Assembly (NCBI GenBank): GCA_029379225.1
Contig: JAQYWR010000055.1
Coordinates: forward strand, 1-46,397
DNA length: 46,397 bases
Direction: 5' to 3'
Source: Nostoc sp. S4
Lineage (GTDB): Bacteria > Cyanobacteriota > Cyanobacteriia > Cyanobacteriales > Nostocaceae
The position numbers were made by a program, and so were the translations under genes. The number at the start of each line of letters is the position of its first letter. Position 1 is the stretch's first letter. A model generated the notes under the pieces. That model was not told the DNA's origin and ran no database searches. It saw only the letters and a list, made by a program, of their open reading frames with translations. Below, piece by piece: positions 33,221 to 42,786 of the stretch.

Positions 33221-34971
33221 CATCTTCTGAAGTAATCGGTTTTGTACTAGGTACTCAAGAAGCTACTCCTTTAGAATTTTGGATTGCAGTGGATGTTAAA
33301 AAAGTTTTACGGTTAGATGATGTTGTAGAGGTGCAAACTCAACGTCCTGATGGTGCGGGAATTGTGCGTTTTTACGGTGTGGTAGATTATGTTCGCACTC
33401 AATACGAAGGAGCGCAGTTTGATACTGATACTTTTTTAGTTGCTAAAGAAGGTATTTTACCAATAAATATTTCTTACACTGCTCACGTCCAAGTCACAAG
33501 AATTGAGCCAGAAGAGTATTTACCTCCACAACCGGGCGATCCAGTTCACCTAGCTGTAGATAAGCAGTTAGCATCGGCTTTGTATTTTGACAGTATGGAT
33601 ACCCCAATTCCGGCTGGCATTATGAATAACGGCAATGCAGCATATTTTAACTACTCATTTATCAATGGTGAAAAAGGCGCTCATGTAAATATCTCTGGTG
33701 TTTCTGGAGTTGCTACTAAAACATCTTATGCTTTGTTTTTACTATATTCAATTTTCAATTCTCCAGTTTTAGGCTCTTACAAAGCTAATACGAAAGCACT
33801 GATTTTCAATGTGAAGGGTGAAGATTTATTCTTTTTAGACAAGCTGAATCAAATTTATGGGAATTCAGGAAAAGAAAAAGATAAAAATAAATATGAAGTT
33901 TTAAAATTGCCAGTGCAAGCATTTAAAAGTGCAAGTTTTCGGGCTGCACCAAAAAGAGATTCCCGCACGGTTGACTCTGATTTAGAACAACGTTCTGAAG
34001 GCATATCAGTTTATTTGTGGAGTATTCGGGAATTATGCCGCGATCGCTTGTTTCGCTTTTTGTTCACTGGTGAGGATTTAGACAGAGGAAATCTATCTTA
34101 CTTAGTAACGACAGTAGAAGAAAGGTTAGCACGGCTAGCAGAAGAAAATGACCAGAGCGATCGCCAGCATCGGCGGAAAATGCAAGCTCATTTAGAAGTA
34201 GAAGCTTTTGGGGAAGAAGGTAAAACAAAGATTGAGACATTTCGAGATTTAATTAACTTTTTAGAAAACAAACTGCTCAACGATGAAGATAGTCGTTGGT
34301 TAGGACGAAATGTCCCAGCTACCGCAGAAGCAATGATTCGGCGTTTGTACGGTATCAGTAGTGAAGTTAGCCATTTAATTCGCGGTGATTTATCACCAGA
34401 TGAAGTTGCTAAATACCAACTTAATCCAATAGCTTCAGATGCTCAACTGACTGTAACTGATATCCACAAACTAACCGCCCGCGCTCAAAAATTTGTTGTG
34501 GGTGTTTTACTACAAAAGCTATTTTTTCAAAAAGAGAAACAGGGTAGGGAACCTGTTGTTTTTATCGTTCTGGATGAGTTGAACAAATATGCACCCCGTG
34601 ATGGACGTAGCCCGATTAAAGATTTACTAGTAGACATTGCAGAACGGGGGCGATCGCTAGGAATTATCTTAATTGGCGCGCAGCAAACAGCCTCAGAAGT
34701 CGAACGGCGTGTTGTGGGACAAGCGGCTATTCGTGTTGTTGGGAGATTAGATTCAGCAGAAGCAGAACGTCCAGAATACAACTTTCTGACGGGTTCTTGT
34801 CGCAAGCGAGCTTTATTTCTAAAATCCGGCACAATGTTTGTGCATCAACCAGAAGTCCCCGCCCCAATTTTAGTTAACTTCCCCTTCCCTGCCTATGCGA
34901 CACGCAAAGAGGAAGTGTTTTTAAGCCAAGCTGAAATCGCCAGTATCGAAGCTGATTTTGATCGTTTTTAG
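33217..34971 (+). CDS. herA: HerA-type DNA translocase ATPase
   Basis: The 584-residue protein has an N-terminal beta-barrel part (about 1-120, HAS-barrel-like) and a RecA-fold ATPase. The Walker A segment is at residues 161-169, GVSGVATKT. It has Thr rather than Gly before the Lys, so it is unusual, but the Lys and following Thr are kept. Walker B is FIVLDELNKYAP, followed by an arginine-containing motif (ERGRSLGIILIGAQQTASEV) typical of HerA/FtsK ATPases. HerA hexamers pump DNA and activate NurA. It starts 4 bases inside nurA and ends 8 bases before sbcD. The odd P-loop may still bind ATP, but this should be tested. Confidence 0.8.
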   Translation: MTSSEVIGFVLGTQEATPLEFWIAVDVKKVLRLDDVVEVQTQRPDGAGIVRFYGVVDYVRTQYEGAQFDTDTFLVAKEGILPINISYTAHVQVTRIEPEEYLPPQPGDPVHLAVDKQLASALYFDSMDTPIPAGIMNNGNAAYFNYSFINGEKGAHVNISGVSGVATKTSYALFLLYSIFNSPVLGSYKANTKALIFNVKGEDLFFLDKLNQIYGNSGKEKDKNKYEVLKLPVQAFKSASFRAAPKRDSRTVDSDLEQRSEGISVYLWSIRELCRDRLFRFLFTGEDLDRGNLSYLVTTVEERLARLAEENDQSDRQHRRKMQAHLEVEAFGEEGKTKIETFRDLINFLENKLLNDEDSRWLGRNVPATAEAMIRRLYGISSEVSHLIRGDLSPDEVAKYQLNPIASDAQLTVTDIHKLTARAQKFVVGVLLQKLFFQKEKQGREPVVFIVLDELNKYAPRDGRSPIKDLLVDIAERGRSLGIILIGAQQTASEVERRVVGQAAIRVVGRLDSAEAERPEYNFLTGSCRKRALFLKSGTMFVHQPEVPAPILVNFPFPAYATRKEEVFLSQAEIASIEADFDRF

Positions 34972-34979
34972 GAGGAATC

Positions 34980-36161
34980 ATGCGTTTAATTCATACATCT
35001 GACTGGCATTTAGGACGACACCTCAAAGGCAAGGATCGTACCCCAGAAATTGAATTTGCTCTCCAGGAACTTTTACGACAAGCCAAAGAATTAGAAGTTG
35101 ATGCGGTGTTAATCGCAGGCGATATTTTTGAAACTCCTAATCCTCCATCCGAAGCTGAGAGAGTTGCATATCAGTTTTTTGAAGGATTGCGAACAGCTCA
35201 AATTCCCGCAATAGCCATCGCTGGTAATCATGATTCTGCCTCTCGCTTTGACGGAATAGCTAATCTAGTATCTTTAGCTGGCGTGCATATTTTAGGTAAA
35301 CCTCGTAGTGTCAAGCAGGGAGGTTTGATTAGCTTGGAAACCCCCAATGGTAGACTGTGCATCGCAGCTATGCCTTTTGCCTCAGAAAGGCGGCTGTTAA
35401 CAGTTGAGAACCTATGGACAATGAACGAGTTAGAACAAATAGGAAACTACAAAGAAAGGCTAAGTAAATGCCTCAACAATTTAGCGAGCGGCTTTCAAGA
35501 TGACAGCGTTAACATTTTCATGGCTCACCTGACTATCGATGGTGCTAGGTTAGCTAACTCCGAAGCCCGTCATCACACTAAAGAAACCTACGCCTTGGCT
35601 GGACAAAGCCTACCCGCTGAAGCTCAGTATATTGCTCTCGGACACATTCATAAATCTCAAGAAATTCCAATTGCAGCTCCTACTTACTATTCAGGTTCTT
35701 TGATTCAAGTGGACTTTGGCGAAGCTGAAGAAGATAAGGGATTTTATCTCATTAATGTTGAACTTGGTACTCCCGCCAAAAAACCAGAGTTTATATCTAT
35801 CCCCTGTGAAAAACCTTTGAAGATAGTCGAATGTGAATTGAGCGATTACGAGGAAAAACTAGAACCACAACGCAATCACCCAGGCTATCTGAAGGTAATT
35901 ATTAACTTGCAAACACCCCAAATCGGGTTAGCTGACAAAATTCGGAAAATTTGTGGCGATAAAGTGCTGCAAATTGAGCCACGTTTTCCAGAAGTGGAAT
36001 CAAAGCGGGAAAAATCCGTAAATCGGGAACAGTTCGATCCAGTGGAAGAATTTAAACGCTACTTCCAAGAAGAATTAAACACAACGCCTCCTCTCGCGGT
36101 TGTAGCAAAATTTGAAGAACTATACAAGGAAATTAAGGAAAACCAAGATGCGACCGCTTGA
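34980..36161 (+). CDS. sbcD: SbcD/Mre11-type nuclease
   Basis: The 393-residue calcineurin-like phosphoesterase starts MRLIHTSDWHLGRHL, with the metal-binding D and H. Further metal motifs are LIAGDIFETPNPPS, AIAGNHDSASRFDG, FMAHLTIDGA and YIALGHIHKSQ. This is the Mn2+-dependent endo/exonuclease of the Mre11-Rad50/SbcCD complex, which trims hairpins and protein-blocked double-strand ends. It overlaps the next gene (sbcC) by 14 bases, implying translational coupling and 1:1 production. Family assignment is strong. Confidence 0.93.
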   Translation: MRLIHTSDWHLGRHLKGKDRTPEIEFALQELLRQAKELEVDAVLIAGDIFETPNPPSEAERVAYQFFEGLRTAQIPAIAIAGNHDSASRFDGIANLVSLAGVHILGKPRSVKQGGLISLETPNGRLCIAAMPFASERRLLTVENLWTMNELEQIGNYKERLSKCLNNLASGFQDDSVNIFMAHLTIDGARLANSEARHHTKETYALAGQSLPAEAQYIALGHIHKSQEIPIAAPTYYSGSLIQVDFGEAEEDKGFYLINVELGTPAKKPEFISIPCEKPLKIVECELSDYEEKLEPQRNHPGYLKVIINLQTPQIGLADKIRKICGDKVLQIEPRFPEVESKREKSVNREQFDPVEEFKRYFQEELNTTPPLAVVAKFEELYKEIKENQDATA

Positions 36162-39100
36162 ACTGACTTTAGAAGGTTTTACCAGTTTTCGCAATCAGAC
36201 AAAGATTAACTTTGAGAAGTTGGAAGTGTTTGCTATTACTGGCCCAACAGGCGCAGGCAAATCATCTTTACTCGATGCGATGACTTTGGCATTATATGGG
36301 AAAGTAGCAAGAAAAACTCAACCCAAAGAATTATTGAGTCAGGGGAGTTTAAAATTACAGGTATCATTTCGCTTTTTGGTAAATGAAGCAGAGTTTTTAG
36401 TCTTGCGCTCATGGTTATATCGTACTAAAACGTCCCAGCCCAAGCTTACTTTTAAGTTAGAAAAGCGGATAAATGGTAAGTTTCAACCTTTTGGAGAACA
36501 AAAGGAAGCAGAAATTAACGCCGTTATCGAGAAAGTTTTAGGAATGAATTTTGAAACTTTTACAAAAGTCATTTTGCTTCCTCAAGGTCAATTTGATGAG
36601 TTCCTCAAAGGTATAAGTACTAAACGGCGTCAGATTTTAAGCAATCTGGTTGGATACGAAAAAATTTTTCAAGATATGTGTTCGCAAGCTGGGAAGCAGG
36701 CTAACCTTCTTGAAGGTGAATGTAATGCAATTCAAGAACAGCTAAAAAATCTGGATTTATCATTAGATATAGAACTGAATTCTCAACGACGCGATCGCTC
36801 TGACTTTCTAGCACAAGAATTACCCCAATTACATGAAACAGTTACCAAAGCACAAACAGCTTTAGCCGCAGAAAAAGAATTATTGCAACGTTTGAAAGCT
36901 TTAGCAGATTGGCAAGAGCAACTTGAGGAATTAAATAAACAAGCTAGAGAAATAAGTGAATTAAAACAGCAATTAGAACAAGCGCGAGTTAGCGATCGCT
37001 TATCAGCTATCTGGACATCAGTCAATTCCGCTCGCAATCGATATGACAAAACTCGAGCTGATGTTGAGATTGCTGCCAAAGCTTTGATTGAGAAACAATC
37101 AGCTTTTAAAATTCAAGCAGAAAAATTCAGTCAAGTACAAGCCTACCAGACTAAAATTGCACCGCAGCTAAAACAGCGAGAAGAAGCTTTTAATACTGCC
37201 AAAATCTATGAAGAACAGCGTCGTACAATTAACAATGAAGTAAAGAGGTTAGAAAAAATATTAGCAGAGAAAGTCAAGCTTTTAACTGAGGCTGAGAAAG
37301 CTGTCAAAAAAGCTGAATTGGAATTAATACAAAAAAATCAGATATTGACTATAGTTAATAATGAAATTTCTCAATCTTCCTCTGGTGGTGAGAGATTAGA
37401 GCAACTTAATCAAGTTATACCTTTACTAATTAAATGGCAAGGAATTCAAAAGCAAGTTGAAAGCGATCGCACCAAACTACAACAAATTACTCAAGAGTTA
37501 ATCACCGCTGAGTCTGATTATCAGTCTGCTATTTTAAATTTCCAAAAATCTAATGCAGAATGCGAGCAATCTCGTATTGAATTAGATACTGCTAGACAAA
37601 ACAATTATGCTGCGGCTTTACGTGCATTGCTACATACTGACGATGATTGTCCAGTTTGTGGTGGAGTTTATCCAGAAGCCCACTTGTTACCACAACTAGA
37701 ATCTTCTGGCAATATCAAAACACTAGAAAAATGCGATCGCGCTGCTGAACAAACTCGCCAAAAAGCTGCTGATACTAAAACTAAAGCTGAAGCAACCAGG
37801 GATAATCTAAAAAAACAAGAAATTGAATATCGTCAAATATTAGCAGAAAAAGAAGCCGATTTGGAGGCAGAGACACAAAAAATTAGTGTCATCTTAAAAA
37901 CAGACAAATGGAAAGTTAAAGTACTTGAACAGGAACGCCAAGCATTAGATGAAAGTGACGTTAAGTATCAACAATATTTGAGAAATAAAGAGAAAACAGT
38001 TACAGAAGTTCAAGTAAGCGAACAAAATTTAAAGTCTGCAACAACTAATTTATCAGATAAGCAAACCCAACATCTAGATGCAGCACATGAAGTAGAACGC
38101 CAAAAAACACAACTTCAGGAAATATCAGACAAACTATCTAAACTTACTGAGGGTGAGTCTTATGATAATTTATTCCAAAAGCTAGAACGAGATAAACGAG
38201 AGTTAGAGCATCGTATTCAGCATGAAAACCGTAACTATCAAACTGCTCATGATGAATTTCGGCAAGCTGAACAAAGTGATGTCAAGGCAAAAAAAGACTT
38301 TGATTTAGCTTCTACTGAAAAACAACACATAGAAACTGAATGGCACACTAGTTTACTATCTGTAAACTTTTCAGAGCAAATATTTCAACAATCTAAAATA
38401 GAGCCAGAAGTACAAAATCAATGGCAGCAGAAAATTGATGATTACAATACTAATAAAATTCAGTTGCAAACTAACGTTAAGCGAGAAACTGATCCAATTG
38501 GTAACAGAACTACCAACGCAGAAATAATTACCCAGCATGAAAAAATTGTAGCTGATGCCGAAGAAAAATATAAACAAGCACAAGATGAATACAACCATTC
38601 AAAACTTGTGATTGCTAAAGCTGAAGAACAGCAAGAGCAAGTAGAGAAACTGCAAGCACAACTATCTATCAAACAACAAGAGCTAGGAACATATCAAATT
38701 TTGTCCAAAGAGTTGAGATCGGATCGATTTCAAGACTATATTCTCCAGCATTTTGAGCAAGAATTAGTAGAACAAGCAACAGTGTTTCTGCTGGAACTTA
38801 CAGAACAGCGATATGCATTGAAATATGAAAATAAAGAATATAAAGTAGAAGATAACTGGAGTGGTGGCGAATCTAGACGAGTACAAACCCTATCTGGTGG
38901 TGAAACCTTTGCTACTTCTTTATCGCTGGCTCTGGCACTTTCAGAAAAGTTGTCTAGAGGAGCTAAGTTAGGTAGTCTGTTTATAGATGAGGGATTTGGG
39001 ACATTAGATGCCGATACTCTGCAAAGTGTCTCAAGTATTCTACTGTCTTTGGGAAAACAAGAGAGACTGGTTGGTGTAATCACTCATGTTCCCGCTTTGG

Positions 39101-39186
39101 GAGAGGAGTTAGGAACACAAATTAAAGTAGAAAAGTTTTTAGAAGGCTCACGGATTGTTGTAACAGGAATTTCAGCTAAATGGTAG
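36148..39186 (+). CDS. sbcC: SbcC/Rad50-type SMC ATPase
   Basis: The 1012-residue protein has a head-split ABC ATPase. The N-terminal Walker A is AITGPTGAGKSSLLDAMTLA, followed by the QGQFDEFL segment typical of SbcC. Long coiled coils flank a zinc hook C-P-V-C near residue 500 (DDCPVCGG). The C-terminal part carries the signature LSGGETFATSLSLALAL and Walker B SLFIDEGFGTLD. Partner of SbcD. I chose the ATG at 36148 (MRPLELTLEGFTSFRN), overlapping sbcD by 14 bases; an earlier in-frame start is not family-like. Last gene of the operon. Confidence 0.93.
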   Translation: MRPLELTLEGFTSFRNQTKINFEKLEVFAITGPTGAGKSSLLDAMTLALYGKVARKTQPKELLSQGSLKLQVSFRFLVNEAEFLVLRSWLYRTKTSQPKLTFKLEKRINGKFQPFGEQKEAEINAVIEKVLGMNFETFTKVILLPQGQFDEFLKGISTKRRQILSNLVGYEKIFQDMCSQAGKQANLLEGECNAIQEQLKNLDLSLDIELNSQRRDRSDFLAQELPQLHETVTKAQTALAAEKELLQRLKALADWQEQLEELNKQAREISELKQQLEQARVSDRLSAIWTSVNSARNRYDKTRADVEIAAKALIEKQSAFKIQAEKFSQVQAYQTKIAPQLKQREEAFNTAKIYEEQRRTINNEVKRLEKILAEKVKLLTEAEKAVKKAELELIQKNQILTIVNNEISQSSSGGERLEQLNQVIPLLIKWQGIQKQVESDRTKLQQITQELITAESDYQSAILNFQKSNAECEQSRIELDTARQNNYAAALRALLHTDDDCPVCGGVYPEAHLLPQLESSGNIKTLEKCDRAAEQTRQKAADTKTKAEATRDNLKKQEIEYRQILAEKEADLEAETQKISVILKTDKWKVKVLEQERQALDESDVKYQQYLRNKEKTVTEVQVSEQNLKSATTNLSDKQTQHLDAAHEVERQKTQLQEISDKLSKLTEGESYDNLFQKLERDKRELEHRIQHENRNYQTAHDEFRQAEQSDVKAKKDFDLASTEKQHIETEWHTSLLSVNFSEQIFQQSKIEPEVQNQWQQKIDDYNTNKIQLQTNVKRETDPIGNRTTNAEIITQHEKIVADAEEKYKQAQDEYNHSKLVIAKAEEQQEQVEKLQAQLSIKQQELGTYQILSKELRSDRFQDYILQHFEQELVEQATVFLLELTEQRYALKYENKEYKVEDNWSGGESRRVQTLSGGETFATSLSLALALSEKLSRGAKLGSLFIDEGFGTLDADTLQSVSSILLSLGKQERLVGVITHVPALGEELGTQIKVEKFLEGSRIVVTGISAKW

Positions 39187-39230
39187 TTTTATTTTTTATT
39201 TAACTATGTTTTTTAGATAAAAATTTACAA

Positions 39231-39258
39231 TGAGAGACGCAATTTATTGCGTCTCTCA
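39231..39258. repeat. Perfect GACGC palindrome after sbcC
   Basis: TGAGAGACGCAAT and ATTGCGTCTCTCA make 13-bp arms with a TT centre, 45 bases after sbcC and 29 bases before the convergent hydrolase stop. The same core occurs imperfectly at 16148-16167. It is a repeated Nostoc-style palindrome that could also act as a terminator. Confidence 0.75.
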
Positions 39259-39287
39259 AGATCATTTTCTAATAAGATTTTATCTTC

Positions 39288-40220
39288 CTAGTTAATAGAC
39301 AAAACCCAATCGCGTAAAAGTTGATTTACTTTATCGGGTACTTCGTCATGAGGACAATGACCTGCCATTAAGAAATGTTCTGTAAGTTGAGGATAATATT
39401 GACGAAACTTTTGAGAACGTTCTCTAGCATTCATCCAAGGATCGGCTTCTCCCCACAACATCAACAAAGGACAAGTTAATTTTTTTAGTAGCGCATCAAC
39501 TTTTTCTCCTTGAGGCGTGCTAAAAACTGAAACAAACACATCCATTGCTCCAGGATCGTAAGCTGGACGATAAATTTCTTCTACTAATTGGTCTGTAATT
39601 GCACTCTTATCAAGATAAACTTTCTCTAGAGTTTGGCGAATTACCCAACGTTGTCGCACATATTGAAATAATAGAAGTTGAGCTAGAGGTTGTTGAAAAA
39701 TCCACTTAAACGAGTCACCCAAGAGTGTTTGTAAAGAAGCTTGTTTGGGAGGCTGAATTTCTGATTGTAAAGCTTCAGGTTCAGGTGTCGGCTGGCTTTG
39801 GCTAAAGGGACCGGCGCTATTGAGTAACACTAAACCAGCCGCACTCTCAGGACGTTGTGCTGCAACACACAAGCTAGCATAGCCACCAAGAGAATTACCT
39901 GCCAAAATTGCTTTTTGACCGATCGCTTCACTGATAAAATCGTGAAGTTGGTCGCGCCATAAGTCACCACTGTACTGTAATTTTGGTTTTGCCGATCGCC
40001 CAAATCCCAAAAGGTCGATCGCAAATACTTCAAAATCTTCACTCAATCCTGTGATATTCTTGCGCCAGTGGTCACAAGAAGCACCAAATCCATGTACTAA
40101 AAGCAAAGGCGGACGTTGCGGTTGCTTCTCTCCCGCACGCACATAGTAAATATTGTGCCCGCGCCACTGCCAATATTTACCAGGAATTGGAGTTGTAGAG
40201 GGGGCTGTAGTTACCTGCAT
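39288..40220 (-). CDS. Alpha/beta hydrolase (pheophytinase-like family)
   Basis: The 310-residue enzyme has LLLVHGFGASCDHWR (oxyanion region), nucleophile elbow AGNSLGGYAS with the Ser, acid in LMLWGEADPWMNA and His in MAGHCPHDEVP. The sequence resembles cyanobacterial and plant alpha/beta hydrolases of the pheophytinase/epoxide-hydrolase-like group, but the substrate is not established. It converges with sbcC and is divergent from aroE, with a spacer of about 115 bases. Confidence 0.85.
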   Translation of the reverse strand: MQVTTAPSTTPIPGKYWQWRGHNIYYVRAGEKQPQRPPLLLVHGFGASCDHWRKNITGLSEDFEVFAIDLLGFGRSAKPKLQYSGDLWRDQLHDFISEAIGQKAILAGNSLGGYASLCVAAQRPESAAGLVLLNSAGPFSQSQPTPEPEALQSEIQPPKQASLQTLLGDSFKWIFQQPLAQLLLFQYVRQRWVIRQTLEKVYLDKSAITDQLVEEIYRPAYDPGAMDVFVSVFSTPQGEKVDALLKKLTCPLLMLWGEADPWMNARERSQKFRQYYPQLTEHFLMAGHCPHDEVPDKVNQLLRDWVLSIN

Positions 40221-40335
40221 GATTCAAAGAAGTGTTAAGGAGCTTTTAATAATTGTAAGGTAAGTCCGCGAGCAGGTGGGCAAAGGGGCAGGGGAGCAGG
40301 GAAGCAGGGGAGAAATAACCAACGACTAATGACCA

Positions 40336-41259
40336 ATGACTAAATTAATTACAGGTAAAACTAAACTCTTAGGAGTAATTGGATATCCGGTGGAACATTC
40401 GCTGTCGCCAGTGATGCATAATGCAGCGTTAGCGCAGCTCGTCGTTCGCGGTAGCGTCTCTGAAAGAGAAGACATCGCTCATTTAGGATTAGATTATGTT
40501 TATCTGCCCTTTCCCATAGCACCAGAAAATTTGAAGATAGCAATCGCAGGTTTTGCAGCTATTGGTATTGTCGGCTTTAATGTGACGATACCTCACAAAC
40601 AAGCAATTATACCTCTGCTTTCAGAAATTACCCCTATTGCCCAAGCTATAGGCGCAGTGAATACTGTGAGTCGCCAAAATAATCAATGGGTGGGGACAAA
40701 CACAGATATTGAAGGATTTATAGCTCCTTTGCAGACAACATATCAACAAGATTGGAGTCAAAAAGTAGCAGTAATTTTGGGCAATGGTGGCGCAGCAAGG
40801 GCAGTTGTTGCAGGTTGTCATCAACTAGGTTTTGCCAAAATTTATGTGTTGGGGCGCAATGAGCAGAAATTACAAGCATTTTGCGATAGTTGGAGTAATC
40901 CAGCTATAGAAGAGAATTTGCAAGTCGGTACATGGGATGAACTAGCAAAATTGATTCCTCAAGCAGATTTGCTAGTAAACACAACCCCTATCGGGATGTA
41001 TCCTAAAGTTGATGAGTCACCTTTGAGTGCAGCAGAAATAGCACAATTGCCCCAAGGTGCGATCGCCTATGACTTAATATATATTCCTAAACCAACGCAA
41101 TTTCTGCAACTAGCAGAAAAACAAGGCGCAATTGTGATCGATGGATTAGAAATGCTAGTTCAACAAGGCGTAGCAGCCTTAAAAATCTGGTTGCAGCAAG
41201 AAATCCCTGTAGAAGTCATGCGCCAAGCTTTACAAAATCACCTGGGTTTAGGAAGATAG
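40336..41259 (+). CDS. aroE: Shikimate dehydrogenase with in-frame repeat insertion
   Basis: The 307-residue enzyme of aromatic amino acid biosynthesis reduces 3-dehydroshikimate with NADPH. Visible are the shikimate-site motif GYPVEHSLSPVMHNAALAQL, the catalytic Lys in FNVTIPHKQAI, the NADP-binding loop ILGNGGAARAVV and NTTPIGMYP. Usual length is about 285 residues. Directly after NAALAQL sit 15 extra residues (VVRGSVSEREDIAHL, 40441-40485), encoded by small-dispersed-repeat-like DNA, before the normal GLDYVYLPF. The insertion is in frame and near the active-site entrance, so activity may be altered but is probably kept. Confidence 0.9.
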   Translation: MTKLITGKTKLLGVIGYPVEHSLSPVMHNAALAQLVVRGSVSEREDIAHLGLDYVYLPFPIAPENLKIAIAGFAAIGIVGFNVTIPHKQAIIPLLSEITPIAQAIGAVNTVSRQNNQWVGTNTDIEGFIAPLQTTYQQDWSQKVAVILGNGGAARAVVAGCHQLGFAKIYVLGRNEQKLQAFCDSWSNPAIEENLQVGTWDELAKLIPQADLLVNTTPIGMYPKVDESPLSAAEIAQLPQGAIAYDLIYIPKPTQFLQLAEKQGAIVIDGLEMLVQQGVAALKIWLQQEIPVEVMRQALQNHLGLGR

Positions 41260-41352
41260 CTAAATAATAGGCAACTCCAACAAATAAATTATCCTGTTTC
41301 AAATTGTTGACTGTTGACTGTGAACAGTGGGACATTTTTGTATTTGTCAGTC

Positions 41353-42642
41353 CTAAGGATAAAGACCCCTGTCAGTCAGTGCTTGAGCGACTTTACCCAC
41401 CCCCAGCGTATAAGCTGCTAACCTCAAAGAAACTTGCCGTTTCTTCGACTGCTGAATCACTTGTTGATAAGCCTGCACCATCAAATGTTCCATTTCGCGG
41501 TTGACGCGTTCCTCGTCCCAAAATAGGTAAGAAAGACCCTGCACCCACTCCAAATAACTCACCACTACACCGCCAGCATTCGCCAAAATATCTGGTAGCA
41601 GTGTCACACCCCGCGCTTCTAACGACAAGCTAGCCTCAAGAGTCACTGGGCCATTAGCTGCTTCTGCGACAATCTGCGCTTGCACCTGATTGACATTTTT
41701 TTCAGTGATTTGGTTCTCCAAAGCTGCCGGTATCAAAACATCACAAGGCAAAGTCAATAAATCTACATTGCTAATTGCTACTGCTTGCGAAAAACCCACA
41801 ATACTCTTGCGATTCTCAGCAGCGTAAGCTTTCAACTTGGGAATATCAAGACCAGCTTCGGAAAATACCCCTCCTCCACCTGTAGAAACAGCGATAATTT
41901 TCGCTCCCGCTTCGTATAGTAATTCAGCTGTGGCAGCGCCAACATTTCCAAAACCTTGAATCACTACTCGCACTCCTGCCAAGGATTTACCTTGGTCTGC
42001 TAGCGCCTCACGTACAATAATCATCACCCCGCGTCCGGTTGCCATTTCCCGTCCCCTGGAACCACCAATAGAAATCGGCTTCCCAGTCACAACTCCTGGT
42101 ACAGCATGACCAACATTCACAGAGTAAGTATCCATCATCCAAGCCATTTCACGGGCAGAAGTACCCATGTCTGGCGCCGGAATATCTACGGAAGGCCCAA
42201 TATCTTTAATCAACTCACTAATATAACGACGGCTCATGCGTTCTAGTTCGCTGAGACTATAACATTTTGGATCTATGGCAATACCACCCTTAGCACCACC
42301 GTAAGGAATACCCAACAGCGCACATTTCCAAGTCATTAGCATTGCTAAGGCTGAAACTTCTCGCAAAGTCACAGCCGGATGATAACGAATTCCACCTTTG
42401 TAAGGGCCTAAAACATCAGAGTGCTGCACCCGATGTCCAGCGAGAACTTGTATTTCCCCATTATCTAATTTTACAGGAACCGAAACCGTTACCACTTTGC
42501 GTGGATGGCTAAGAATTTCTATCAATCCCCGATCTAATCTTAATTCCTTAGCCGCTGCCTCTAAGTAGCTACATGCTTGATCGAATGGACAAATATACGC
42601 TGGAGAAGCAGCTTCCAACGGCAACACAGGTGTTAAACTCAT
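41353..42642 (-). CDS. gdhA: Glutamate dehydrogenase (GDH/Leu-dehydrogenase family)
   Basis: The 429-residue enzyme of the Glu/Leu/Phe/Val dehydrogenase family. The substrate-binding segment is GPYKGGIRYHPAV, with the catalytic Lys in PYGGAKGGIAIDP. The NAD(P)-binding domain is VVIQGFGNVGAATAELLYEA GAKIIAVS, and the acid pair lies in DIPAPDMGTSAREMAW. It catalyses reversible reductive amination of 2-oxoglutarate, usually minor beside GS-GOGAT in cyanobacteria. An inverted repeat (CGGTT/AACCG) lies just upstream of the start, function unknown. Confidence 0.9.
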   Translation of the reverse strand: MSLTPVLPLEAASPAYICPFDQACSYLEAAAKELRLDRGLIEILSHPRKVVTVSVPVKLDNGEIQVLAGHRVQHSDVLGPYKGGIRYHPAVTLREVSALAMLMTWKCALLGIPYGGAKGGIAIDPKCYSLSELERMSRRYISELIKDIGPSVDIPAPDMGTSAREMAWMMDTYSVNVGHAVPGVVTGKPISIGGSRGREMATGRGVMIIVREALADQGKSLAGVRVVIQGFGNVGAATAELLYEAGAKIIAVSTGGGGVFSEAGLDIPKLKAYAAENRKSIVGFSQAVAISNVDLLTLPCDVLIPAALENQITEKNVNQVQAQIVAEAANGPVTLEASLSLEARGVTLLPDILANAGGVVVSYLEWVQGLSYLFWDEERVNREMEHLMVQAYQQVIQQSKKRQVSLRLAAYTLGVGKVAQALTDRGLYP

Positions 42643-42786
42643 AAAATTTTCTCCTAGTCGCGGTTTGTTCCCGAACCGGATCTCATATATTGCCTAGCTT
42701 ATCGTTTTTTTTTAAGAAAATAATAATTTTGTAGTTTTTGTTACAGTTTTATTGCATAAGTCATGAGTCATTAGCAAAATGACAAA

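Noticed and set aside
42643..42786. Riboswitch upstream of glutamate dehydrogenase
   Set aside because: Only a small CGGTT/AACCG hairpin is seen; it does not match a known aptamer (for example the glnA RNA) and lacks a clear expression platform.
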